Positions 32,394 to 41,451 are shown, counted from the stretch's first letter. The stretch: 45,502 nt of DNA from Clostridia bacterium (GCA_021203865.1 JAJQAJ010000076.1:1-45502), one strand, 5' to 3'. The notes: generated by a model not told the origin, from the letters alone. Numbers and translations are program-made.

Positions 32394-33310
32394 TCGAAAA
32401 AGTTGAGTACAAAACCGGTGTTTACAACGAACCCAGCCTCATAGTTCTCGGATGTTTCGACGCCATTCACGCGGGACACAGGGAACTTCTGAAAAAGGCC
32501 AGACTCCAGGCGAAGATAAACGGCCTCGACCTTGGAGTGATGCTTTTCCGCGACGGAAAGGGGTCGGACACTATCTTCTCGCTGGATGAAAGGATGAGAC
32601 TTTTGGAGCCTTTCAACGTCAAATTCGTGCTTCTCGTCGATTACAACGATGAGTTCAAATCCATTCCCGCGAAAGATTTTCTCGACTCGCTCTGTAACCA
32701 GCTCAACGTCAAGGCGTTCATGAGCGGGCAGGATTTCACGTTCGGCGCCGGCGCCAAGGGCAAGTGCTCGACTCTGAAAGCTTACGCCGCCGATGAAGAA
32801 AACGCCATATGGTACATGTCCGTCAAAGACGTCAAAGATGAGGACGGGAAAAAGATTTCCACCGCCGACATCAAAACATACATTGAATCGGGACAGCTTT
32901 CCAAGGCGAACGCGCTTCTCGGCAGTAACTTCTGTCTCACCGGCGAGGTCGTGAAGGGAAAGGGGAGAGGAAAGGGCAGCCTCGGATATCCCACGGCCAA
33001 TGTCGTCTATCCGCAGGGTAAAACCGAACTAAGACACGGCGTGTACGTCGTAAGGACGATGGTTGATGACGTGACGTATTACGGAGTGGCCAATCTCGGG
33101 ATGCGTCCCACATACGATGAGCATGACATAACTTTGGAGGCTTTCTTCGACAACGCGGAGCTCAATCTCTACGGCAAGGTCATATCCGTCGAGTTTCTCG
33201 AGTATGTGAGAGGGATTGAAAAATTTGACAGCGACGCGAAGCTCTCCGCGCAGATAAAAAAAGACGTCGCTTTCCTCAGCGCGTACGTCAGGAGGGAAGT
33301 CAAAGAGTGA
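32387..33310 (+). CDS. ribF: Bifunctional riboflavin kinase / FAD synthetase RibF
   Basis: The 307-residue protein phosphorylates riboflavin to FMN and adenylates FMN to FAD. The N-terminal nucleotidyltransferase has LGCFDAIHAGHRELLKKARL (usually GxFDGxHxGH; here GCFDAIHAGH). The C-terminal kinase has KGKGRGKGSLGYPTANV and GVYVVRTMV. Length and location after truB are typical. The next gene overlaps its stop as GTGA. Confidence 0.94.
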   Translation: MLIEKVEYKTGVYNEPSLIVLGCFDAIHAGHRELLKKARLQAKINGLDLGVMLFRDGKGSDTIFSLDERMRLLEPFNVKFVLLVDYNDEFKSIPAKDFLDSLCNQLNVKAFMSGQDFTFGAGAKGKCSTLKAYAADEENAIWYMSVKDVKDEDGKKISTADIKTYIESGQLSKANALLGSNFCLTGEVVKGKGRGKGSLGYPTANVVYPQGKTELRHGVYVVRTMVDDVTYYGVANLGMRPTYDEHDITLEAFFDNAELNLYGKVISVEFLEYVRGIEKFDSDAKLSAQIKKDVAFLSAYVRREVKE

Positions 33311-34158
33311 TAAAGTTCGGACCTTCCGGAAACGGGGCAAGTTTTTCGGCGATGGGATTCAGACATACAGAGGACGATCCCGAATATCTCGAAAGATTCG
33401 GCCTCGACTGCTTCGAGTACTCCTTTGGACGTGGCATAACAATGTCCGAGGGAAAGGCGAAAATCATAGGCGAGGCTTTCCGCCAGCGCGGCAAGCAGTT
33501 TTCCGTTCACGCGCCGTATTTCATAAACTTCGCCAACCCGGACGATGCCATGGCTGAAAAATCGTACGCCTACGTCATAAACAGCGCGAAATATGCCAGG
33601 CTTTTCGGCTCAGAGAGAGTTTGTTTCCATCCCGCTGCGCAGGGCAAGGCCGAGCGGCGCGACGCCGTCGCCTTAACGTCAGAGCGGCTGAAAATTCTAA
33701 GAGACAGGATTTATGAAGAAGGCCTCGAAGACATCATGATATGTCCCGAGACGATGGGAAAACTCGCACAGATAGGCACCATTGAAGAGGTGGTGGAATT
33801 TTGTAAAATCGACAAAATCTTCGTTCCCTGCGTGGACTTCGGACACGTCAACGCGAGAGAGGGAGGGAGCCTCAAAACGACGGAGGATTTCAGGGCGCGG
33901 CTTGACTACATGGTCTCCGAGCTCGGATACGAGAAAATGAAAAACTTTCATGTCCATTTTTCCAAGATTGAGTACGGCGAAAAGGGAGAGATAAGACACC
34001 TCACCTTTGAGGACAAAAAATACGGACCCGAGTGTGAACCGTTCTTGGAGGCGCTGAAGGGTGCGAAGCTGGAGCCTTACATCGTCACTGAGTCTGCGGG
34101 AACACAGGCCGAGGACGCCAAATACATGAAGGACTGCTATTTCGGAGTCAGAAATTGA
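33307..34158 (+). CDS. nfo: Endonuclease IV-like AP endonuclease (Nfo family)
   Basis: This 283-residue TIM-barrel protein resembles endonuclease IV, which cuts DNA at abasic sites using three metal ions. The metal-binding residues are recognisable: SVHAPYFINF, VCFHPAAQG, ICPETMGK, CVDFGHVNA, FHVHFSKI and VTESAG. The position equal to E. coli Asp229 appears to be isoleucine (IRH instead of DRH), while the neighbouring His is kept. The start is GTG overlapping the ribF stop. The loss of one ligand could alter metal content or activity. Confidence 0.82.
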   Translation: MIKFGPSGNGASFSAMGFRHTEDDPEYLERFGLDCFEYSFGRGITMSEGKAKIIGEAFRQRGKQFSVHAPYFINFANPDDAMAEKSYAYVINSAKYARLFGSERVCFHPAAQGKAERRDAVALTSERLKILRDRIYEEGLEDIMICPETMGKLAQIGTIEEVVEFCKIDKIFVPCVDFGHVNAREGGSLKTTEDFRARLDYMVSELGYEKMKNFHVHFSKIEYGEKGEIRHLTFEDKKYGPECEPFLEALKGAKLEPYIVTESAGTQAEDAKYMKDCYFGVRN

Positions 34159-34183
34159 CACGATGAGCGGTTTTTGGTAGAAT
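34155..34183 (+). promoter_or_regulatory. Strong promoter giving a leaderless pepP transcript
   Basis: TTGACA (34155-34160), 17 bases and TAGAAT (34178-34183) form a near-consensus promoter. The -10 ends four bases before the pepP ATG (34188), so transcription should begin at or next to that ATG. The -35 overlaps the nfo stop codon. No Shine-Dalgarno sequence precedes pepP. Confidence 0.65.
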
Positions 34184-34187
34184 TTTC

Positions 34188-35240
34188 ATGAAATCAAACG
34201 CACAAAAAATTTTTGAAGCCGTCGGCGCCGACGCGGCTTTAACCGAACAGGAAGATTTGAGACGTTATCTCACGGGTTTTGAAGCCGAGTTCGGATACGT
34301 TCTCACCGACAAAAGCGGCACGACGCTTTACACCGACACGAGATACACGGAGGCCGCGGGAAAGTTCTTTTCCGGCTCCGACATCAAAGTCGAACTCTTT
34401 GAGAGGGGCGCCACGGCCTATTCACTTCTGGAAGGTTACAAATCAGTTGCCATTCCCGTCGGGATGACGCTCGCTCCCGTATACAACGAGCTTAAAAAGA
34501 GGGGCTTTGAGATAGTCGACAGCACGAAAGCCATAGTGGACGCCATGTCCCAAAAATCCGATGATGAGATTGAACGCATCTCAAAGGCGTGCGACATAGC
34601 CGACAGAGCGATAGAGAAGCTCTATGGCTATGTTAAAGAGGGTATGACCGAGACGGAAGTGGCCGCAATGCTGGAGTATTACATGCGCTCCATGGGCGCT
34701 TCCGGCACGTCGTTTGACACAATCTGTGCGTTCGGGCCTAACGGTTCTATGCCGCACTATGAGACGGGAATAAGGAAGCTCAAATTCGGCGACGTCGTGC
34801 TGATAGACTACGGCTGCAAATACAAAGGCTATTGCTCAGACAGCACGAGGACGTTTCTTTTCGGGGACGACGGCAAGAAGGACGACTTCAAAAAGGCGTA
34901 CGGCGTGGTTTTGGACGCTCAGCTTCTCGCGATAGACTCCATACGGCCCGGGATGACGGGAAGAGAGGCCGACGCCGTGGCGAGAGAACATCTCAAAAAG
35001 CATGGTTTGGACACATATTTCACGCACTCTCTGGGGCACGGCTTGGGTCTCAACATCCACGAGGCGCCGAGACTTTCCCCGGGTTCAGATGACGTTTTGA
35101 GGGAAGGCATGGTCTTTTCCGACGAACCCGGCGTGTATTTCCCGGACGGCTTTGGGATAAGGATAGAGGATACTTTGGTTCTTCGCGGCGGCGGGCCGGA
35201 GAAGCTCACACATTCAGACAAGAAACTTTTAACAATATAG
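34188..35240 (+). CDS. pepP: Xaa-Pro aminopeptidase (M24 family)
   Basis: This 350-residue metallopeptidase removes N-terminal residues ahead of proline. The M24 catalytic domain has all five metal ligands: the two aspartates in IDYGCKYKGYCSDSTRTF, the histidine in THSLGHGLGLNIHEAP, and the two glutamates in FSDEPGVYF and GIRIEDTL. Residues 1-about 130 form the usual N-terminal domain (LRRYLTGFEAEFGYVLTD). It starts without a ribosome-binding site, directly at the predicted transcription start. efp follows 23 bases later, an arrangement common in Firmicutes. Confidence 0.94.
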   Translation: MKSNAQKIFEAVGADAALTEQEDLRRYLTGFEAEFGYVLTDKSGTTLYTDTRYTEAAGKFFSGSDIKVELFERGATAYSLLEGYKSVAIPVGMTLAPVYNELKKRGFEIVDSTKAIVDAMSQKSDDEIERISKACDIADRAIEKLYGYVKEGMTETEVAAMLEYYMRSMGASGTSFDTICAFGPNGSMPHYETGIRKLKFGDVVLIDYGCKYKGYCSDSTRTFLFGDDGKKDDFKKAYGVVLDAQLLAIDSIRPGMTGREADAVAREHLKKHGLDTYFTHSLGHGLGLNIHEAPRLSPGSDDVLREGMVFSDEPGVYFPDGFGIRIEDTLVLRGGGPEKLTHSDKKLLTI

Positions 35241-35263
35241 AAGACACAAAAGGAGAATTCATC

Positions 35264-35851
35264 ATGGCAAGTATGATGGCAGGGGACATCCGCAAAGGTT
35301 CCACATTCGAGTACAACGGCAAGGGCGTATACACCGTAACCGACTTCCAGCACGTCAAACCCGGAAAGGGCGCGGCTTTTGTCAGGGCGACGATAAAGAA
35401 CGTCGTCACGGGACAGGTTCTCTCCGACGTGACATTCAACCCCTCCGCGAAACTCGAGGTGGCGCAGGTGGAGACGAAAAAGATGACTTATTCTTACAAT
35501 GACGGCGACTTCTATTACTTTATGGATCCCGACACGTTCGACATGATAAGCCTTGACAAGGCATCCGTCGAGGAGGCTCTCAAATACATCAAGGAGAACG
35601 ACGAGGTGACCGTTCGCTCCCTGAACGGCAAGCCTTTTTCCGTTGACCCCGACAATTTTGTCGAGCTCACCGTGGTTGAGTGTGAGCCCGGTGTGCGCGG
35701 CAACACCGCGACAAACGCCATGAAAAACGCCGTCCTCGAGACGGGCGCCGAGATTAAGGTTCCCATGTTCATAGAGCAGGGCGAGATTATCCGCATAGAC
35801 ACGCGTACCGGTGAGTACATGGCGAGGGTCGGGAAGGGCGACAGCAAATAA
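35264..35851 (+). CDS. efp: Elongation factor P
   Basis: The 195-residue protein rescues ribosomes at polyproline stretches. MASMMAGDIRKGSTFEYNG precedes the loop HVKPGKGAAFVR, whose lysine (residue 35) is the position modified in other EF-Ps. The two OB-like domains continue to FIEQGEIIRIDTRTGEYMAR. It begins behind AAAGGAGA. Its neighbours pepP and dtd fit a protein-quality role. No modifying enzymes are seen nearby. Confidence 0.95.
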   Translation: MASMMAGDIRKGSTFEYNGKGVYTVTDFQHVKPGKGAAFVRATIKNVVTGQVLSDVTFNPSAKLEVAQVETKKMTYSYNDGDFYYFMDPDTFDMISLDKASVEEALKYIKENDEVTVRSLNGKPFSVDPDNFVELTVVECEPGVRGNTATNAMKNAVLETGAEIKVPMFIEQGEIIRIDTRTGEYMARVGKGDSK

Positions 35852-36289
35852 ATGAAGGCTCTTATTCAGAGAGTCAAAAAAACCGTCCTTTCCGTAAATG
35901 GAAAAATGGTTTCCGAAATTTCCTTCGGACTTGTCGTCTATCTTTGCGTGGAGGCAGGGGACGACGAGGAAAAAGCGGAGAAAGCCGCGAAAAAGGCGGC
36001 GACCCTACGAATTTTTTCTGATGAGACGGGAAAAATGAACCTTTCCGTGAAAGACTTGGGAGGAGAGATTCTCGTCGTGTCGCAGTTTACTCTCGCGGGG
36101 GATTTGTCTCACGGCAACCGGCCTGATTTCACGCGCGCGGAAGAGCCCGGCAGGGCGGAAGAGATATATGAGCATTTTATCGAAAGCCTCCGCGGGATTG
36201 TGCCTTCCGTGAAGTGCGGCGTTTTCGGGGCGGACATGCAGATAGTGCAGCACAACGACGGTCCAGTGACCGTGATTTTGGAATTATGA
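35852..36289 (+). CDS. dtd: D-aminoacyl-tRNA deacylase Dtd
   Basis: The 145-residue protein hydrolyses D-amino acids from tRNA. The two active-site blocks are VVSQFTLAGDLSHGNRP and HNDGPVTVILEL, where the second gives the cross-dimer GPV motif. It begins immediately after the efp stop. A perfect hairpin follows before the next gene. Confidence 0.95.
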   Translation: MKALIQRVKKTVLSVNGKMVSEISFGLVVYLCVEAGDDEEKAEKAAKKAATLRIFSDETGKMNLSVKDLGGEILVVSQFTLAGDLSHGNRPDFTRAEEPGRAEEIYEHFIESLRGIVPSVKCGVFGADMQIVQHNDGPVTVILEL

Positions 36290-36295
36290 AATAAG

Positions 36296-36315
36296 GAGCA
36301 GGGACCGCCCTGCTC
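36296..36315 (+). terminator. Perfect hairpin after dtd
   Basis: GAGCAGGG (36296-36303) and CCCTGCTC (36308-36315) pair around ACCG. The following bases ATTTGACAAAA are too T-poor for a strong terminator, so it may be partial or mark the mRNA end. Confidence 0.5.
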
Positions 36316-36330
36316 ATTTGACAAAAGGCC

Positions 36331-37167
36331 ATGAAGATACAGTTTTTGGGCACGGCCGCGGCCGAGGGCATTCCCGCGCTGTTTTGCGACTGTGAGTTCT
36401 GTAAAGAGGCGAGACGCGACCCGTCACTTAGGCGTTCGCGCTCCCAGGTCCTCATAGACGGTGTCCTTTCGGTGGATTTCCCGCCTGACGCGTATTACCA
36501 TGCCGTTGAGTTCGGAGTGAATTTTTCCGCGCTCAAATATGTTTTGGTCACACATTCTCACATGGACCATTTTTACGCCCATGACTTTTGTCTCAGAGGA
36601 TACAAATATTCGCGGCACTCTGGCCGTGACAAACTTGAAGTTTTGGGAAACGGTGAGGTCATGAAGGTCTTTTCCGAATGCACAAGGCGCGAAATGAAGC
36701 CGGAAGTGGAAGAAGGATACGAACTTTCTGAAATCGCGCCGATTTCGGAGACATTTCTCGGCGGATACCGGGTCCTCGCTATCCCCGCCGCTCATTCCGC
36801 GGAGGAGGATGCTCTTCTTTTCTATGTCGAAAAGGATGGACGCGGGTACATGCATCTTTATGACACGGGCCCATTTGATTTATCCGGTCTCGACTTTCTG
36901 TCGGACATGGGCGCGAAAGCCTCGGTTGTCGCGTTTGACTGCACGATGGTGTCAGAGCGTTCTCCCGCCGGGGCGAGGCACATGGGTTTTCCTAACAATC
37001 TCGAACTTCGTGACGAACTTTTGAAAAGAGGTCTCGCCGACGCAGACACAAAGTTTGTCATAACCCATTTTTCGCATAATTCAAAACCCGGCAAAGAACT
37101 TCTTGAAAAAATAGAGCGTGACTGCGATGTAATCGCCGCCCGCGACGGGATGACGATAGAGGTATGA
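36331..37167 (+). CDS. Metallo-beta-lactamase fold hydrolase (PhnP-like)
   Basis: This 278-residue protein begins IQFLGTAAAEGIPALFCDCE, with two cysteines (CDCEFC) as in PhnP-type phosphodiesterases, then the metal motif VTHSHMDHFYAHD. Further metal ligands are in AIPAAHSA and ITHFSHNS. It should be a dinuclear metal hydrolase acting on a phosphodiester or cyclic phosphate. PhnP works in phosphonate breakdown, but no phn genes are near, so the substrate is open. The next gene overlaps its stop as ATGA. Confidence 0.82.
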   Translation: MKIQFLGTAAAEGIPALFCDCEFCKEARRDPSLRRSRSQVLIDGVLSVDFPPDAYYHAVEFGVNFSALKYVLVTHSHMDHFYAHDFCLRGYKYSRHSGRDKLEVLGNGEVMKVFSECTRREMKPEVEEGYELSEIAPISETFLGGYRVLAIPAAHSAEEDALLFYVEKDGRGYMHLYDTGPFDLSGLDFLSDMGAKASVVAFDCTMVSERSPAGARHMGFPNNLELRDELLKRGLADADTKFVITHFSHNSKPGKELLEKIERDCDVIAARDGMTIEV

Positions 37168-37787
37168 GCAGTAAATTTTTCGGACATCTGCGAACCATCA
37201 CAAAGCACAGGAACACCGTCATGAGGCATTGCTTCAAGGCGGGTCTTGTCTGGCGCGGGATAAGACATGACTGGTCCAAATATTCCCCTTCCGAGTTTTT
37301 TCCGGGTGTTAGGTTTTATCAGGGCACGCGCTCTCCACAGGCGAGAGAAAGAGAGGTGTACGGCTATTCCGAGGCCTGGCTCCATCACAAGGGCAGGAAC
37401 AAACACCACTTCGAGTACTGGAGCGAATGGAGCGGGAAAGAACAGGGCGAGAGAGTTTTTGTCGACATGCCGTGCGTCTATTTCGCCGAGATGGTCTGTG
37501 ACCGCGTGGCGGCGTCAAAGATTTACCTGAAGAAAAAGTACACCGACAGCGCCCCGCTCGACTACTATCTTAAACACACGGACATAAAGGGCATGCACTC
37601 TGATACCGCGAAAAGGCTCGAATATTTTCTCACTCTGCTTTCCGAAAAGGGCGAAAAGGCGATGTTCGCCGAGCTTAAAGCCTACGTCAAAGACGGAAAG
37701 AAAAAAGAGCGCGAAAAGAAGAGAGATGTGAGAGCGCGTCTAAGAGACGAAAGACGGTGTCTCAAATCGGAAAAGACAAAAAAATAA
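37164..37787 (+). CDS. DUF5662 family protein
   Basis: The 207-residue protein fits DUF5662: FFGHLRTITKHRNTVMRHCF, then RHDWSKYSPSEFFPG and AWLHHKGRNKHHFEYW, rich in histidines and tryptophans. The histidine and aspartate clusters suggest a metal- or nucleotide-handling fold, but the function is unknown. The C-terminal 30 residues are strongly basic (KKKEREKKRDVRARLRDERR). It overlaps the hydrolase gene before it, so the two probably act together. Its end overlaps the T-tract of the tRNA terminator on the other strand. Confidence 0.82.
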   Translation: MSSKFFGHLRTITKHRNTVMRHCFKAGLVWRGIRHDWSKYSPSEFFPGVRFYQGTRSPQAREREVYGYSEAWLHHKGRNKHHFEYWSEWSGKEQGERVFVDMPCVYFAEMVCDRVAASKIYLKKKYTDSAPLDYYLKHTDIKGMHSDTAKRLEYFLTLLSEKGEKAMFAELKAYVKDGKKKEREKKRDVRARLRDERRCLKSEKTKK

Positions 37788-37808
37788 AGGATTCCGCGAA
37801 AGAACCCT
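37776..37808 (-). terminator. Terminator of the tRNA-Gly transcript
   Basis: On the minus strand AGGGTTC pairs with GAATCCT (plus-strand 37802-37808 and 3788-94 of the same kilobase), with one G.U pair and a TTTCGCG loop, followed by TTATTTTTTT. The tail lies within the 3' end of the DUF5662 gene. Confidence 0.75.
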
Positions 37809-37810
37809 CA

Positions 37811-37885
37811 TGGAGCAGGTGACGGGAGTCGGACCCGCCGAAATCAGCTTGGGAAGCTGACGCCATACCGCTAGGCGACACCTGC
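37811..37885 (-). tRNA. tRNA-Gly (anticodon CCC)
   Basis: The minus strand folds as a full cloverleaf. The acceptor is GCAGGTG/CACCTGC. The D arm is GCC-TAGCGGTAT-GGC. The anticodon arm is TCAGC-TTCCCAA-GCTGA, giving anticodon CCC for GGG codons. The T arm is GCGGG-TCCGACT-CCCGT. Discriminator U is normal for glycine and the CCA end is encoded. It lies 48 bases downstream of ychF with its own promoter-like sequence. Confidence 0.93.
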
Positions 37886-37899
37886 AAATCCATGTATAA

Positions 37900-37928
37900 A
37901 ATATACCACAGATTTTCTCATTAGTAAA
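37900..37928 (-). promoter_or_regulatory. Predicted promoter of tRNA-Gly
   Basis: On the minus strand TTTACT (37928-37923), 17 bases and TATATT (37905-37900), with a TGG extended -10, point to a start about 7 bases before the tRNA 5' end. Confidence 0.55.
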
Positions 37929-37933
37929 GTCAT

Positions 37934-39034
37934 TTACACGTTGAAACGGAAGAGTACGACGTCGCCGTCCTTCATGACGTAGTCTTTGCCTTCCGAACGT
38001 ATTTTTCCTCTCTCTCTCGCGCCGTTGTATCCTCCGCATTCCATATATGTGTCGAAGTCGCACACCTCCGCGCGAATGAAGCCTTTCTCGAAGTCGGTGT
38101 GGATTTTCCCCGCGGCCTTCGGGGCTTTGGTCCCCTCTTTTATGGTCCAGGCGCGGCTTTCTTTTTCACCGGCGGTGAGATATGAGATGAGCCCAAGAAG
38201 GGAGTAAGACTTTTTGATGAGACGCTCTAGGCCGCTCTCTTTGAGACCAAGCTCTTCCAGAAACATTTTTGCGTTGTCTTCGTCCATCGCCGAAATTTCC
38301 TCTTCGGTCTTGGCGCATATGACGAGAACCTCGCTTCCCTCGGCCGCGGCCACCTCTTTGACTTTTCTCACAAACTCTATGTCGTCTTCGTCCTTACCCA
38401 TGTCCAGCTCTGATATGTTGGCGGCGTAGATCACGGGTTTCACGGAAAGAAGATTGAGGGCGTCAAAAAACTCCTCGTCGTCTTCCGAAACATCAAAAAG
38501 TCTCGCGGGCTTTTCAGAGGAAAGGTGTGCGTCCAGTTTTTCCAAAAATTCGTATTCGGCGTGCGCCTCTTTGTTGGCACCGCCACGTGCGGCTGACTTT
38601 ATTCTGTCCATGCGGCGTTCGACGGCCTCTATGTCGGAAAGAATGAGTTCAAGGTTGACCGTCTTTATGTCGTCCGCGGGATCTATGACCGTGGAGACGT
38701 GAGTTATGTTGGAGTCTTCAAAACATCTCACGACGTGTACAAGCGCGTCGCACTCGCGAACATGTGACAAAAATTTGTTGCCGAGTCCCTCGCCTTTGGA
38801 CGCGCCCCTGACGAGTCCCGCTATGTCGACGAACTCGACCACCGCGGGAGTGATTTTTTTGCTGTCGTAGAGCTTTGCGAGTTTGTCGAGTCTCTCGTCC
38901 GGCACGGCCACGACGCCGACGTTGGGTTCTATCGTGCAGAACGGATAGTTCGCCATTTCTGCGCCCGCCTTGGTTATGGCGTTGAAAAGCGTGGATTTGC
39001 CGACGTTGGGAAGACCTATTACTCCGAGCTTCAT
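37934..39034 (-). CDS. ychF: Obg-like ATPase YchF
   Basis: This 366-residue protein is a P-loop NTPase of the Obg family that prefers ATP and binds ribosomes. The G1 motif is [20 protein letters not shown] at the N terminus. [21 protein letters not shown] holds the switch II region. The TGS domain and the C terminus ([19 protein letters not shown]) follow. I start it at ATG 39034, which has AGAGGTG upstream; the extra nine residues of the longer frame are not conserved. It diverges from argS. Confidence 0.95.
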   Translation of the reverse strand: MKLGVIGLPNVGKSTLFNAITKAGAEMANYPFCTIEPNVGVVAVPDERLDKLAKLYDSKKITPAVVEFVDIAGLVRGASKGEGLGNKFLSHVRECDALVHVVRCFEDSNITHVSTVIDPADDIKTVNLELILSDIEAVERRMDRIKSAARGGANKEAHAEYEFLEKLDAHLSSEKPARLFDVSEDDEEFFDALNLLSVKPVIYAANISELDMGKDEDDIEFVRKVKEVAAAEGSEVLVICAKTEEEISAMDEDNAKMFLEELGLKESGLERLIKKSYSLLGLISYLTAGEKESRAWTIKEGTKAPKAAGKIHTDFEKGFIRAEVCDFDTYMECGGYNGARERGKIRSEGKDYVMKDGDVVLFRFNV

Positions 39035-39068
39035 AAATACACCTCTTGAACGTGCATGCACAGTAAAA

Positions 39069-39096
39069 ATTATAACGATATTACCCGAAAAATCAA
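39069..39096 (-). promoter_or_regulatory. Predicted promoter of ychF
   Basis: On the minus strand TTGATT (39096-39091), a 16-base spacer and TATAAT (39074-39069) precede ychF. The 81-base region to the argS start must also hold the argS promoter, which I could not place with confidence. Confidence 0.6.
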
Positions 39097-39115
39097 ATTA
39101 TTTACGGAGCATACC

Positions 39116-40792
39116 ATGAATTACAAAAAGTACATCGCCGAAAAATTTGACATCCCCTCCCTGTCCCCGGAGGAGAGGGAGGAGCTTTTGTGCCTTCCGC
39201 CGTCAAGCGAAATGGGGGACTTTGCCTTTCCCTGTTTTCGTCTCGCCAAGGTCATGAGAAAATCCCCCGTCGCGATAGCCGAGGAATTGGCCGGAAAATA
39301 CCCCATCGACGATGTGGTGGTGAAAGTTTCCGCTGTCAGCGGTTATGTCAATTTTACAGTGGACAGACTGACGCTCGCCGCCGACACACTTGAAGAAATT
39401 CTTGAAAAAGGCGAGATGTACGGTTCATCCGACATTGGGATGGGCAAGACTGTATGCATAGACTATTCGTCGGTGAACATTGCGAAGCCATTCCACATAG
39501 GACATCTTTCGACGACCGTACTTGGCGGCTCGCTTTACAAGATATTTTCTTTTTTGGGTTATAGAACAATAGGCATAAATCATCTGGGCGATTACGGCAC
39601 GCAGTTCGGCAAGCTCATTTCGGCATACAAGCACTGGGGCGTCAGAGAAGAGGTTGAAAAAGGCGGCATACACGCGGTGAATGATTTGTATGTACGTTTC
39701 GGCACTGAGGCCACGGAGGAGATGGAGGCCGAGGCACGGGAGTATTTTCGCCTCATAGAGAGTGGTGACAGGGAGGCGAACGAGCTTTTTGACTGGTTTA
39801 AATCGATGACGCTTGATTATGTGAACGGCATATATGATAAGCTCAACGTGAAGTTCGACAGTTACAACGGGGAAAGATTCTACTCCGACAAGATGCAGCC
39901 CGTCATAGAAAGACTCGAGGAAAAAGGTCTTCTGAAGGAGAGCGAGGGCGCGAAGATAGTCGACCTTGAACCGTACGGAATGCCGCCGTGTCTCATTCTT
40001 CGCTCGGACGGCGCCTCGCTATATGCGACGAGGGACCTCGCTGCGGCGATTTACAGAAAAAACACGTATGATTTCGACAAGTGCCTTTATGTCGTCGCCT
40101 ACCAGCAGAATCTGCATTTTAGGCAAATTTTCAAAGTTCTGGAGCTCATGGGTTACGACTGGGCGAAAGACATGGTGCATGTGGCGTTCGGCATGGTGAG
40201 TCTTGAAGATGGCGCGATGTCGACGAGACAGGGGAAGGTGGTTTGGCTCGAGGACGTTATAAAAAAATGCGTCGAAAAGGCGTATCAGACGATAAATGAG
40301 AAAAATCCCGGCCTTGAAGACAAAGAAAAGACTGCCGAGACCGTGGGGATAGGCGCCGTCATATTCGGGGCGCTTTACAACGCCAAAATAAAGGATGTGA
40401 CGTTCTCATACGATAAGGTTCTCTCTTTTGAGGGTGAGACCGGGGTGTATGCCCAGTACACTGCCGCGAGGTGCGGCTCCGTCATTGAAAAAGGAGGTCT
40501 TCCCGCAGAATATGAGGTGGAGGAGATGGAGCCATCCGAACTTGAGGTCGTAAAACTTTTGGCGTCTTTCCCGGACACCGTCAAAGAGGCCGCTGAAAAA
40601 TACGAGCCGAGCTGTGTCGCGAGATACGCCGTCGACCTTTCCCAGAAATTCAACAAGTTCTACATAGACTGCAAGATTCTGGCGGCTCCGGAAGGCAGGA
40701 AAAATTTCCGGCTCACGCTCACCTGGGCCGTCCAGCGTGTTTTGAAAAACGCGCTCACGCTTTTGGGGATAGGCGCTCCCGACAAAATGTGA
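39116..40792 (+). CDS. argS: Arginyl-tRNA synthetase
   Basis: This 558-residue class I enzyme charges tRNA-Arg. The N-terminal tRNA-binding domain (about 1-110) is followed by NIAKPFHIGHLSTTVLGGSL, the HIGH motif. The KMSKS-like site is AMSTRQGKVVWLEDV. The DALR anticodon-binding domain begins near ARCGSVIEKGG and ends in NALTLLGIGAPDKM. The start at 39116 is chosen because the family begins here; the longer frame adds 20 unrelated residues. The HAD gene follows one base after its stop. Confidence 0.95.
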   Translation: MNYKKYIAEKFDIPSLSPEEREELLCLPPSSEMGDFAFPCFRLAKVMRKSPVAIAEELAGKYPIDDVVVKVSAVSGYVNFTVDRLTLAADTLEEILEKGEMYGSSDIGMGKTVCIDYSSVNIAKPFHIGHLSTTVLGGSLYKIFSFLGYRTIGINHLGDYGTQFGKLISAYKHWGVREEVEKGGIHAVNDLYVRFGTEATEEMEAEAREYFRLIESGDREANELFDWFKSMTLDYVNGIYDKLNVKFDSYNGERFYSDKMQPVIERLEEKGLLKESEGAKIVDLEPYGMPPCLILRSDGASLYATRDLAAAIYRKNTYDFDKCLYVVAYQQNLHFRQIFKVLELMGYDWAKDMVHVAFGMVSLEDGAMSTRQGKVVWLEDVIKKCVEKAYQTINEKNPGLEDKEKTAETVGIGAVIFGALYNAKIKDVTFSYDKVLSFEGETGVYAQYTAARCGSVIEKGGLPAEYEVEEMEPSELEVVKLLASFPDTVKEAAEKYEPSCVARYAVDLSQKFNKFYIDCKILAAPEGRKNFRLTLTWAVQRVLKNALTLLGIGAPDKM

Positions 40793-40793
40793 C

Positions 40794-41435
40794 ATGGTAA
40801 AAGCTATTCTTTTTGACCTTGACGGGACGCTTCTTGACACGTCTTCTGACATACAAAAGCTTCTAAATGAGTGTCTTTTGATGCATGGCCTTCCGGGGAT
40901 AACCCCAAAGGAAACGAGAAAATTCATAGGCAACGGCGCGAGGGCACTTGTCGAAAGGGCGGTGAAGGAAAGAGCTGATCTTGTAGATGTCGTTTTGTCC
41001 GATTATGTTCCAAGGTTCGCCGTCTGCGATAATTGCCTCACCCGGCTTTTTGAGGGCGAGGCTGAGTTTCTGACAGCCGCGAAGAGAAAGGGCGTGAAGA
41101 TGGCTGTCGTCACCAATAAACCCCAGAGGGCGACGGAAAACGTCTGCTCGCAGTTTTTGTCCGAATTTTCGTTCGACCTTCTTTTGGGCGCGAAGGGTGA
41201 TTATCCTTTGAAGCCTTCCCCGGATGGGACATATCTCGCCTTGGAAACCTTAGGCTTGTCGGCGTGTGACGCCCTGTTTGTGGGTGACGGGGAGACCGAC
41301 ATTGAAACCGCCCGGGCTGCGGGAGTGAGATGTGTGAGCGCGCTGTGGGGATATAGGTCCAAAGAAGAGCTAATGTCTTTCGGGGCGAAGGAGTTCGCGG
41401 AGAGCTTTTCCGATCTTATGAAGTTCATTGATTAG
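40794..41435 (+). CDS. HAD-family phosphatase (phosphoglycolate phosphatase-like)
   Basis: The 213-residue enzyme has the HAD motifs: FDLDGTLLDTSSD with the nucleophile Asp, VVTNKPQ, KPSPDGTYLALETLG and FVGDGETDIETARAAG. Helical cap between motifs I and II fits the Gph subfamily. Likely substrates are small phosphate esters such as phosphoglycolate. It is co-transcribed with argS and ends at a bidirectional terminator. Confidence 0.87.
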   Translation: MVKAILFDLDGTLLDTSSDIQKLLNECLLMHGLPGITPKETRKFIGNGARALVERAVKERADLVDVVLSDYVPRFAVCDNCLTRLFEGEAEFLTAAKRKGVKMAVVTNKPQRATENVCSQFLSEFSFDLLLGAKGDYPLKPSPDGTYLALETLGLSACDALFVGDGETDIETARAAGVRCVSALWGYRSKEELMSFGAKEFAESFSDLMKFID

Positions 41436-41451
41436 ACTTGAATGGAATAAC

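Noticed and set aside
39047-39076. TTGAAC...TATAAC as a plus-strand argS promoter
   Set aside because: The spacer is 19 bases and the hexamers are weak, so I did not call it.
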